A DNA stretch of 64,000 nucleotides. It comes from CAYUZU01 sp964448675. GTDB taxonomy: Bacteria; Planctomycetota; Phycisphaerae; UBA1845; Fen-1342. A model generated the notes under the pieces. That model was not told the DNA's origin. It saw nothing but the letters and a program-made list of their open reading frames with translations, and made no database searches. The stretch is from the NCBI GenBank assembly GCA_964448675.1, contig CAYUZU010000001.1, positions 62,001-126,000 of the forward strand. The letters run 5' to 3'. Shown piece by piece: positions 17,638 through 25,349 of the stretch. Positions within the stretch are counted from its first letter, which is position 1; each line of letters opens with the position of its first letter. Both the position numbers and the translations under genes were made by a program.

Positions 17638-18049
17638 GTCGTACCCGATCCTCCGGTTGCTGCGGGCTCGCTGGCAGCCCCGGCGTCCGGCGGGGCTCCC
17701 CCTGTGGATTCGTCCGAATACGGCCGCGGCTTGACCCCGAATGGTCATCTTCCGGTCGGTATGGACGCCGCGCGAGGACGCACGCGAGCCGCGCCCGATT
17801 CCGCTAAATTCATACAATCACACCTCTTAGGGTTCAACTGCCGGTTTGGCTTCGCGGTCGGATCGGCACAAAAAGCGCTTGACGGCATCGGCCTGTAAGC
17901 GTTTTTATTTAGACCCGGGTGACGACGCGGGAGTCGTTCGCCTGTGCGGGCGCCGACACCGTCGTCCGTGGCGCGAGTGCCGGATTGGTCGGCGCGACGG
18001 CCGGGTCGCCGTGGCGTCGCCGGCGTGGGACCTTCAGCGAGTTCAATGC
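17638..18049 (+). other. Divergent intergenic region with promoter-like and hairpin elements
   Basis: These 412 bases separate the phosphatase from the activase operon. Near 17872-17908 an AAAAAGCGCTT...AAGCGTTTTT imperfect inverted repeat overlaps a possible promoter for the operon. Frames on both strands are open here but give Arg-rich, unmatched translations. No RNA gene was recognised. Confidence 0.4.
17879..17908 (+). promoter_or_regulatory. Possible sigma-70 promoter of the activase/radical SAM operon
   Basis: TTGACG (17879-17884) and TTTTAT (17903-17908) are separated by 18 bp. The -35 matches 5 of 6 and the -10 matches 4 of 6. The leader would be about 135 nt. Confidence 0.35.
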
Positions 18050-21000
18050 ATGCATTGCTTCATAGGTATCGACGTGGGCGCGATCAGTGCCAAGGCTGCG
18101 CTGCTCGCGCCCGCCGCGGATGCAGCGCGCGTCCTGGGCCAGCCCGGCGTTGCTGACTGGCTGCGCGCCCTGAGTGAGCCCGGCGAAACCGAGACCGTGG
18201 TGCTGGTCGCCAGGCCGCGGCGGACACGGGGGCGCCCGCTGCGGGTCGCCGCCGAGTTCCTGCGCGACATGGCCGCGCTGGTCCCCGCGGGGAGCGTGGG
18301 GGGCGTGGGGTTGACGGGTTCGGGCAGCCGCCTGGTCGCGGGCGCGATCGACGCGCACGTCTGCAACGAATTCCAGGCCGCCGTCCGCGCGCTCGACCGG
18401 CTGCACCCGCAGGTGCGCAGCGTCTTCGAGATCGGCGGCGAGACCAGCCGCTTCATCCGGATCGAGCCCGACCCGGCCAGTGGTACGCTCGGCATCCTCG
18501 ATTACGGCAGCAACGGCGATTGTGCCGCGGGCACCGGGGCCTTCCTCGATCAGCAGGCCGGCCGGCTGAAGTTCAAGGTCGAAGACATCGGCGACCTGGT
18601 GGCCGAAGCGGAACGGGCCGCTCAGATCGCCGGCCGCTGCAGCGTCTTCGCCAAGAGCGACATGATCCACGCTCAGCAGAAGGGCTTCTCGCCGGTGGAG
18701 GTGCTGCGCGGCTTGTGCAACGCGGTGGCGACGAACTTCCGCTCGGCCGTCGTCCGCGGGCGGGATCCCGAGCCGCCGGTCGCGCTGCTGGGCGGCGTGT
18801 CCGCCAACAGCGCGGTGGTTGCCGGCCTGCGCGAGGTGTTCAAGCTCGGCGCGGAGCACCTGTTCGTGCCGGAGGCGGCGGAGTCGCTGCCGGCGGTCGG
18901 GGCGGCGCTGAGCGTCGCCAGCCGCAACGGCCAGACGATCGACCTGCAGGCGCGGGTCGAGCAGCTCGACCAGGCGCGACGGCGCGACGGGGATGACTTT
19001 GGCCGGGGCCGGCCCCTGAGCCTGGAACGTGTCACGCTGCTGCGGGACAGGGTCCGCCCGTATTCATTCCCCGAGGACAAGACGCCGGTGGACGCGTATC
19101 TCGGGCTGGACATCGGCTCGGTCGGCACGAAGCTGGTGCTGGTCGACGAACAGGGGGACGTGATCCACTCGATCTTCACGCGCACGGAAGGGCGGCCGAT
19201 CGAGGTCGTCACGCGCTGCCTGCGCGAGCTGGAGGAAGCGGTCGGCTGGGGCGTCCGAATCCGCGGCGTCGGGACGACCGGCAGCGGGCGTGAGCTCATC
19301 GGCGAGCTTGTCGGGGCTGATGCGATCACCGACGAGATCACGTGTCACAAGACCGGGGCGTCGTTTGTCGGCGATCGGCTGCTCGGCAAGCGGCCCGACA
19401 CGATCTTCGAAATCGGCGGCCAGGACAGCAAGTACATCAGTCTGGAGCAGGAGAGCGACCAGGCGTCGCAGCGACGGGGCGGCGCAGGGAGTGACAAGCG
19501 CGGCGAGTCCATCGTCGTGGACTTCACGATGAACGAGGCCTGCGCGGCGGGCACGGGCAGCTTCCTCGAGGAACGCGCCGAAGAGCTGGGTGTGTCGATC
19601 AAGGGCGAATTCGCCCAGCTCGCGCTGTCCAGCGAAGCGCCGATCAAGATGGGCGAGCGTTGCACCGTATTCATGGAGCGCGACGTCAACACCTGCATGC
19701 AGCGCGGCGCCGAGCGCGAGGACATCATCGCCGGTCTCGCCTATTCCATCGCGTACAACTACATCAACCGCGTCGTCCGCGGCCGGCGCATCGGCGACTG
19801 CATCTTCTTCCAGGGCGGTACGGCGTACAACGATGCCGTCGCGGCCGCCTTCAGCATGATCACCGGCAAGGAGATCATCGTGCCGCCGCACAATGCGACG
19901 CTCGGTGCGATCGGCGCCGCGCTCATCGCACGCGACAAGATCGCCACCACCGGCGCGAGCACGCGTTTTCGCGGCTATGACATGAGCCAGGTCGACTACC
20001 AGCTGCGCGAGTTCACCTGTCGCGGCTGCGGCAATCTCTGCTCGATCCAGGAATTCAAGGTCGAGGACGAAAAGACCTTCTGGGGCGACAAGTGCTCCGA
20101 CCGCTACCGCAAGCAGGTCAAGACCGATCGCAAGGCGACCATTCCCGACCTGATCACCCTGCGTCGCGAGCTGTTCAGTGCTGACGATGAGGGTGACCCG
20201 CCGGGAGCAACCCGCACCATCGGCATTCCGCTGGCGATGTACACATGGGACTATCTGCCGCTGTATCGCCGCTTCTTCCGCGACTGCGGCTTCAAGGTGG
20301 TGGTGAGCCAGGAGACGAACCGGCCGATCATCACGGCCGGGCTCGAGCACGCCGTGGCCGAGCCCTGCTTCCCGATCATCGTGGCGCACGGGCACGTGGC
20401 GCAACTCGTCGACCAGGGGGTCGATTACATCTGGCTGCCGAACGTGATCACGTCCCCCGAGCGCTATCCGAACGTGGACAGCTACGTCTGTCCCTGGGGC
20501 TCGACCCTGCCCTACATCGTGCGGCAGGCGCCGTCGCTCCGCTCGTGGCTGGGGCGCATCCTGTGCCCGACGCTCTCGTTCCAGCGCGGGCGCGACGTGC
20601 TGCGCAAGGATCTGACGCGCGTGGCCAGGGACCTCGGCGTGCCGGCGCGTGAGGCCAAGCGCGCCTTCACCAACGCCGTCGCCGCCCAGGAGCGCTTCAG
20701 GAGCGAGTACGCCCGGGCCGGCGCGGCGGCGCTGCAGGCGGTGATCGAGAGCGGCGAGCCGGCGATGGTGCTGGTGGGGCGGCCGTACAACATTCACGAC
20801 GCCGGCGTGAGCCTGTCAACCGCCCGGAAGCTGCGCGAGCGTTACGGCGTCAACGTGCTGCCGATCGATGCGCTGCCGCTGGCCGACATCGACGTGAGCG
20901 ACATCAGCGACAACATGTACTGGGCGTACGGCCAGAAGATCCTGGCCGCATCCAAGCTGGTCAGCCAGCATCCGAACCTGCACATCATCTACATCACCAA

Positions 21001-21244
21001 CTTCAAGTGCGGGCCGGACTCCTTCATCAAGGGCTATATTCGCCCGGCGTCGGGCAAGCCGTTCCTCACGCTGCAGTTCGATGGTCATTCGAACGACGCG
21101 GGGATGATGACCCGGTGCGAGGCGTATCTCGATAGCAAAGGGATCCTGCGATGGTGGAAAGCGCACGCGTGCAAGACGAGTCAGGAAGTGTCGCCGGGCG
21201 AACCGTCTACATCCCCCAAATGTCCTACCACGGTGCCCGGTTGA
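18050..21244 (+). CDS. Duplicated BadF/BcrA-type activase with DUF2229 region (PlsA-like)
   Basis: The 1064-residue protein contains two ASKHA ATPase/activase domains in series (about 1-320 and 349-640), each with a GxDxG phosphate loop (IGIDVGAISAK; LGLDIGSVGTK). Each half keeps the two Cys that hold the shared [4Fe-4S] cluster in 2-hydroxyacyl-CoA dehydratase activators: C158 in CAAGTG and C197, then C498 and C538. A small Cys cluster follows (TCRGCGNLC, about 654), then a DUF2229/dehydratase-like domain (from about 720) with further Cys. Known relatives drive ATP-dependent low-potential electron transfer; PlsA of Clostridium makes plasmalogens from ester lipids. ATG 18050 begins the recognisable domain. 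The 3' end overlaps the next gene by 94 nt. Confidence 0.85.
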   Translation: MHCFIGIDVGAISAKAALLAPAADAARVLGQPGVADWLRALSEPGETETVVLVARPRRTRGRPLRVAAEFLRDMAALVPAGSVGGVGLTGSGSRLVAGAIDAHVCNEFQAAVRALDRLHPQVRSVFEIGGETSRFIRIEPDPASGTLGILDYGSNGDCAAGTGAFLDQQAGRLKFKVEDIGDLVAEAERAAQIAGRCSVFAKSDMIHAQQKGFSPVEVLRGLCNAVATNFRSAVVRGRDPEPPVALLGGVSANSAVVAGLREVFKLGAEHLFVPEAAESLPAVGAALSVASRNGQTIDLQARVEQLDQARRRDGDDFGRGRPLSLERVTLLRDRVRPYSFPEDKTPVDAYLGLDIGSVGTKLVLVDEQGDVIHSIFTRTEGRPIEVVTRCLRELEEAVGWGVRIRGVGTTGSGRELIGELVGADAITDEITCHKTGASFVGDRLLGKRPDTIFEIGGQDSKYISLEQESDQASQRRGGAGSDKRGESIVVDFTMNEACAAGTGSFLEERAEELGVSIKGEFAQLALSSEAPIKMGERCTVFMERDVNTCMQRGAEREDIIAGLAYSIAYNYINRVVRGRRIGDCIFFQGGTAYNDAVAAAFSMITGKEIIVPPHNATLGAIGAALIARDKIATTGASTRFRGYDMSQVDYQLREFTCRGCGNLCSIQEFKVEDEKTFWGDKCSDRYRKQVKTDRKATIPDLITLRRELFSADDEGDPPGATRTIGIPLAMYTWDYLPLYRRFFRDCGFKVVVSQETNRPIITAGLEHAVAEPCFPIIVAHGHVAQLVDQGVDYIWLPNVITSPERYPNVDSYVCPWGSTLPYIVRQAPSLRSWLGRILCPTLSFQRGRDVLRKDLTRVARDLGVPAREAKRAFTNAVAAQERFRSEYARAGAAALQAVIESGEPAMVLVGRPYNIHDAGVSLSTARKLRERYGVNVLPIDALPLADIDVSDISDNMYWAYGQKILAASKLVSQHPNLHIIYITNFKCGPDSFIKGYIRPASGKPFLTLQFDGHSNDAGMMTRCEAYLDSKGILRWWKAHACKTSQEVSPGEPSTSPKCPTTVPG

Positions 21245-22446
21245 TGGCGGCGGCCTTCCGCGCCATCGGCGTGGATGCCACCGTCACCCCGGACTCCAAC
21301 GACGAAACGCTCGAGCTGGGCGGTCTGCACAGTGGCGGCGAAGAGTGCCTGCCGCACAAGATCACCCTGGGCGACTTCCTGCGTATCACGCAGCAGCCCG
21401 GCTTCAACGCCGACAAGACGGCTTTCTTCATGCCGCGCGCGCCCGGCCCGTGCCGCTTCGGGCAGTATTCGACCTACCTGCGGCACGTGCTGGACCAGGC
21501 GGGCTTCGACAACGTCGTCGTCTTCTCGCCCGACAGCGGCAACAACTACGACGGCCTGGGCGATCACGCCAGCAACCTGATGCGCTTTGCCTGGATGGGG
21601 ATCGTCGTCAGCGACGCCGCCATGCGCTTCCTGCTCAAGTCGCGACCGTACGAGACCACCCCCGGCGACAGCGACGCGGCCTACGTCGATTCAGTCGAGG
21701 ACCTCAGCGAGACGATGGCCACGCCCGACCAGACGCCGGATGACAAGCTGGCGGCGTTGACGGCCTCGGTCGTACGGATGCGCGATCGCTTTCGCGCCGT
21801 GCCGGCCCGCTACGAGAAGGGGCGCCCGCTGATCGGACTTGTCGGTGAGATCTACTGCCGGCTCAACACGTTCAGCAACGAGGACACCGCCCGGCGGATC
21901 GAGCAGCTCGGCGGCGAGTGCTGGCTGTCGGACATGTGTGAGTGGATCTGGTATACGAACTGGTCGCGCGAGCACGAGTGGACCCTGGATCACAGCTGGT
22001 TCAGTCTCGAGATGCTCAAGCTCAAGCTCAAGACGCACGTGCAGCGCAAGTACGAGCACAAGCTGCTGGCGCCGCTCGAGGCTGACCTGAAGGGCTACGA
22101 GGAGCCCAGCGATATCCGACCGATCATTCGTGCTTCGCAGCCGTACCTGCCCGCGACGGGCGCCCTCGGCGAGATGACGCTCAGTGCCGGCAAGGCGATC
22201 TACCTGTATCAGAAGGGCGCCGACGGCATCATCGATATCAGCCCGTTCACCTGCATGAACGGCATTGTCAGCGAGGCGGTCTATCCCGCGATCAGCGCCG
22301 ACCACGACGACATCCCCATTCGCTCGGTCTATTTCGACAAGGTCTCCACCCAGATCGACCGCGACCTCGAAATCTTCCTCGACCTGGCCCGCGCCTATCA
22401 AAGGCGTAAGCGGCACCAGCGCGTCTACCCCGATTGCTTCTCCTGA
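21151..22446 (+). CDS. COG3581 CoA-enzyme activase-like partner (PlsR-like)
   Basis: This 431-residue protein is related to the D-component of 2-hydroxyacyl-CoA dehydratase. Conserved Cys motifs are GGEECLPHK (C66), APGPCRFGQYS (C101) and SPFTCMNG. In many anaerobes this domain is fused to the C-terminus of the activase; here it is a separate gene whose ATG lies 94 nt inside the previous frame, with AAAGGGA upstream. Coupled translation with the activase is expected, and the two products likely form one complex that performs ATP-driven reduction. By analogy with plsA/plsR the substrate may be a glycerolipid ester, but this has not been shown for this lineage. Confidence 0.85.
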   Translation: MVESARVQDESGSVAGRTVYIPQMSYHGARLMAAAFRAIGVDATVTPDSNDETLELGGLHSGGEECLPHKITLGDFLRITQQPGFNADKTAFFMPRAPGPCRFGQYSTYLRHVLDQAGFDNVVVFSPDSGNNYDGLGDHASNLMRFAWMGIVVSDAAMRFLLKSRPYETTPGDSDAAYVDSVEDLSETMATPDQTPDDKLAALTASVVRMRDRFRAVPARYEKGRPLIGLVGEIYCRLNTFSNEDTARRIEQLGGECWLSDMCEWIWYTNWSREHEWTLDHSWFSLEMLKLKLKTHVQRKYEHKLLAPLEADLKGYEEPSDIRPIIRASQPYLPATGALGEMTLSAGKAIYLYQKGADGIIDISPFTCMNGIVSEAVYPAISADHDDIPIRSVYFDKVSTQIDRDLEIFLDLARAYQRRKRHQRVYPDCFS

Positions 22447-22488
22447 CGCGCCGCCGCGGTTATCATCACCCGTCCATTGGAGCTATGG

Positions 22489-24486
22489 ATGCAGCGCACG
22501 CCCCGCGACCCGACGCAGACGACCACGCCGACCGGGGACGCTGTGCGCGACGATCTTCCGCCGCAGGATGGCCGCCTGACGACGTACGTTCCGCCTGCAC
22601 CCCAGGCCGGCAGCCTGCACAGCGTGCAGCAACGCTGCGGCACGCTGCACCGGCCGCTGGACGAGATCGAGCGGGCGCCGGTCGACGCTGCGGATGCGCG
22701 GACCGAGCTGGAGGCCTACAAGGCCGCGCTGCGCAAGTACGCCCCCGTGCAGCGCGGTCGCGATGCGCTGCCCTGGCCGGGCCAATGGCACTGTGCCACG
22801 TGCGACCAGACCGGCCCCGGCGAGTTCGTCTACCACGAGGCTGACGACGCGATCGACCTGGTGATCGACTGCCCCCAATGCGGCGTGCATCGCCAGCGGC
22901 ACCACGACGTGCTCTTCGTGAAGAACCCGCGCGGGCTCGAACACCCGCGCCAGCCGAAGAAGACCTTCCATGGGGCGCCGATCCGTCCCATCGTCACCGA
23001 CCTGCCCAAGACGGTTGAGACGCTCTGTCCCGAGTGCGCCTGCCTGATCCTGGGGCGCTACTTCACGCACAACGACGTCGTGTGGATGGAGAAGACCTGC
23101 CCCGAGCACGGCTACTTTCGCGACAAGATCAATACCGACGTCGCGCTCTATCTCAAGGGGACCCGCGCCGGCTACCAGGACGAGCGCGGCGCGCTGCATC
23201 CCCAGGTCGACGGCAGCGTCGCCTGCCCGACCGATTGCGGCCTGTGTCACCAGCACCAGAGCACCGCCTGCCTGGCGCAGATCGACCTGACCAACCGCTG
23301 CAACCTCAAGTGCCCCATCTGCTTCGCCAACGCCAACCATGCCGGCTATGTCGCCGAGCCCGGCTTCGAGATGGTCGTCGAGATGCTGCGCTCGCTGCGC
23401 AAGCTCGACCCACACCCGGCGACCGCGGTGCAATTCACCGGGGGCGAGCCGACGCTGCACCCGGACTTCCTGCGCATCCTGCGCACTGCGAACGAGATGG
23501 GCTTCTCGCACACGCAAATCGCCACGAACGGTATCCGCATTGCCGACCGCACCTTCGCCGAGCAGGTCGCCGAGGCGGGTTTGCATACGCTTTACCTGCA
23601 ATTCGACGGCTTGAACGACGAGGACTACGTGCGGCTGCGGGGGCGGCCGCTGCTGGACATCAAGCTGCAGGCGATCGAGAACTGCCGCGCGACGGGTATG
23701 AAGGTCTGCCTGGTGCCGACGGTGGTCAAGACCGTAAACGACCACCAGGTGCCGGAGATCTTTCACTTCGCCGTCGCCAACGCCGACGTGATCAGTGCCA
23801 TCTCGTACCAGCCGGTATCGTTCTGCGGGCGGATCAGCCTGCAGCAGCTCGCCGACCAGCGCTATACGCTGGGTGATCTGGCAACCGACCTCGCGACGTG
23901 TAGCGGGGCCGACCTCGAGCGCGACTTCTTTCCGCTCAACTTCATCAGCCCGTTGTCGCGCATCATGCAGACGCTCGACGGCAAGCCCAAGATCCGCACG
24001 AGCTGTCACAGCGATTGCGCCTTTGGTACGTACTTCTTCATCACGCCCGATCGCCAGGCCATCCCCATGCCCAAGCTGTTCGACCTGGTGCGCCTGATGG
24101 ACGGCTTCAACGAGCACGCCGCCCGCATCGAGCGCACCCGCCCCGACAAGGTGGCCAGCTGGTCGGACAAGCTGCGGCTGGTGATGCTCTTCCTGCGCAG
24201 TTACCGCTGGACGGAGCGCGACTTCCGCGTCACCCCGTTGCAGTTCATCCGTGCCCTGCGCGGCATGACCAACAAGCAGCACGGCCGCGGCGACGCCGGC
24301 CAGAAAACCTACCGCACCCTCATGGCCGCCGGCATGCACTTCATGGACCGCTACAACTACGACACCGAGCGCATCAAGCGCTGTGTCATCCTCTACAGCA
24401 CGCCGGACGGTATTTACCCCTTCTGCACGATCAACGGCGGCCCGACCTACCGCCCGTACCTCGAGCGCATGCACGCCCGCAAATGA
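22489..24486 (+). CDS. Tetraether lipid synthase-like radical SAM protein (COG1964)
   Basis: The 665-residue enzyme starts at ATG 22489 with GGAG seven bases upstream. Residues about 165-225 form the Cys-rich N-terminal module seen in archaeal tetraether synthase Tes: ETLCPECACLI (C180, C183) and KTCPEHGYFRDK (C204). The next cluster is C246, C250 and C253. The radical SAM motif is CNLKCPIC (C271, C275, C278) with GGEP at 318-321. An extra N-terminal segment (1-160) adds four more Cys (C102, C105, C128, C131), probably a zinc or iron-sulfur ribbon. Tes joins lipid tails by C-C bonds; MJ0619-like relatives methylate. The gene lies 42 bp after the PlsR-like gene, in one operon. Substrate is inferred, not known. 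Confidence 0.8.
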   Translation: MQRTPRDPTQTTTPTGDAVRDDLPPQDGRLTTYVPPAPQAGSLHSVQQRCGTLHRPLDEIERAPVDAADARTELEAYKAALRKYAPVQRGRDALPWPGQWHCATCDQTGPGEFVYHEADDAIDLVIDCPQCGVHRQRHHDVLFVKNPRGLEHPRQPKKTFHGAPIRPIVTDLPKTVETLCPECACLILGRYFTHNDVVWMEKTCPEHGYFRDKINTDVALYLKGTRAGYQDERGALHPQVDGSVACPTDCGLCHQHQSTACLAQIDLTNRCNLKCPICFANANHAGYVAEPGFEMVVEMLRSLRKLDPHPATAVQFTGGEPTLHPDFLRILRTANEMGFSHTQIATNGIRIADRTFAEQVAEAGLHTLYLQFDGLNDEDYVRLRGRPLLDIKLQAIENCRATGMKVCLVPTVVKTVNDHQVPEIFHFAVANADVISAISYQPVSFCGRISLQQLADQRYTLGDLATDLATCSGADLERDFFPLNFISPLSRIMQTLDGKPKIRTSCHSDCAFGTYFFITPDRQAIPMPKLFDLVRLMDGFNEHAARIERTRPDKVASWSDKLRLVMLFLRSYRWTERDFRVTPLQFIRALRGMTNKQHGRGDAGQKTYRTLMAAGMHFMDRYNYDTERIKRCVILYSTPDGIYPFCTINGGPTYRPYLERMHARK

Positions 24487-24546
24487 CCGCCCCTGTGCGA
24501 CACCAGTCGCCGCCGGTCCAGCTCGATGCTTAAATAGGACCAAAAG

Positions 24547-24574
24547 TTGACTAATTCCCCGCCTCGCCTACGAT
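24547..24574 (+). promoter_or_regulatory. Candidate sigma-70 promoter of the superoxide dismutase gene
   Basis: TTGACT (24547-24552) and TACGAT (24569-24574) are 16 bp apart and lie about 80 bases before the sod start, in the 169-bp gap after the radical SAM gene. This suggests sod is expressed separately. Confidence 0.5.
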
Positions 24575-24655
24575 ATCGATGAGCGGACGGCCTGCAAGCT
24601 GGCCGCGCGTTCGGGCTTCAGACACAAGCAACGGTCGCTAAGAGGAGAGCGAGCA

Positions 24656-25270
24656 ATGGCTTACGAACTTCCTTCCCTGCCATACTCCCATGACGCGCTC
24701 GAGCCGCACATCGACGCGCAGACGATGGAAATCCACCATGGCAAGCACCATGGCACCTACGTCACGAAGGTCAACGCCGCCTTGGAAAAAGTGCCCGATC
24801 TGGCCGGCCGGCCCATCGAGCAGGTCCTCCGCGACATCGGCAGTGTGCCGCAGGACATCCGCCAGGCGGTCATTAACAATGGCGGCGGGCACGCCAACCA
24901 CACGTTGTTCTGGAAGATCATGGGCCCGCAGAAGGGCGGCACGCCCAAGGGTCGCCTGGCCGATGGTTTGAAGGCCGCTTTCGGCGATTTCGGCAAGTTC
25001 CAGGAACTCTTCAACAACAACGCCGCCACGCGCTTCGGCAGCGGCTGGTCGTGGCTGGTGGTGGATGGTGACGGCAAGCTCCAGGCCTACTCGACGGCGA
25101 ACCAGGACTCGCCGTTGATGCAGGGGCACACGCCGATCCTCGGCCTGGACGTGTGGGAGCACGCGTACTACCTGAAGTACCAGAATCGCCGGCCGGATTA
25201 CGTGCAGGCGTGGTGGAACACGGTGAACTGGGACATGGTGCAGGAGTTCTACGACGCGGCCCGGGCATAG
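24656..25270 (+). CDS. sodA: Superoxide dismutase, Mn-type of the Fe/Mn family
   Basis: This 204-residue cytoplasmic enzyme converts superoxide to oxygen and peroxide. Metal ligands are H27 (MEIHHGKHH), H82 (GGGHANHTLFW), D165 and H169 (DVWEHAYYLKYQ). The outer-sphere Gln is in the C-terminal position (ANQDSPL, Q150) and Gly occupies residue 77, the pattern of Mn rather than Fe enzymes. AGGAGAG lies before ATG 24656. It follows an operon of probably oxygen-sensitive Fe-S enzymes and may help protect them, although it seems to have its own promoter. There is no signal peptide. Confidence 0.95.
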   Translation: MAYELPSLPYSHDALEPHIDAQTMEIHHGKHHGTYVTKVNAALEKVPDLAGRPIEQVLRDIGSVPQDIRQAVINNGGGHANHTLFWKIMGPQKGGTPKGRLADGLKAAFGDFGKFQELFNNNAATRFGSGWSWLVVDGDGKLQAYSTANQDSPLMQGHTPILGLDVWEHAYYLKYQNRRPDYVQAWWNTVNWDMVQEFYDAARA

Positions 25271-25309
25271 GGCGGCAGCGCGCTACGAATAGCAGCGAAC
25301 GGCGAATTG

Positions 25310-25336
25310 GGATCCGGGATCCAGGATCCCGGATCC
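25310..25336. terminator. Perfect palindromic hairpin between convergent genes
   Basis: GGATCCGGGATCC (25310-25322) and its exact complement (25324-25336) are separated by a single A. The element lies between sod and the saccharopine dehydrogenase 3' ends and could terminate both or be a REP-like repeat. There is no clear T tract. Confidence 0.5.
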
Positions 25337-25349
25337 AACCCGCGATTTG

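Noticed and set aside
19064..20797. A 577-codon frame antisense to the activase
   Set aside because: No domain similarity; the activase motifs on the plus strand are clear.
22483..24543. A 686-codon frame antisense to the Tes-like gene
   Set aside because: Same cause: the plus-strand product has diagnostic Cys motifs and the antisense product has none.
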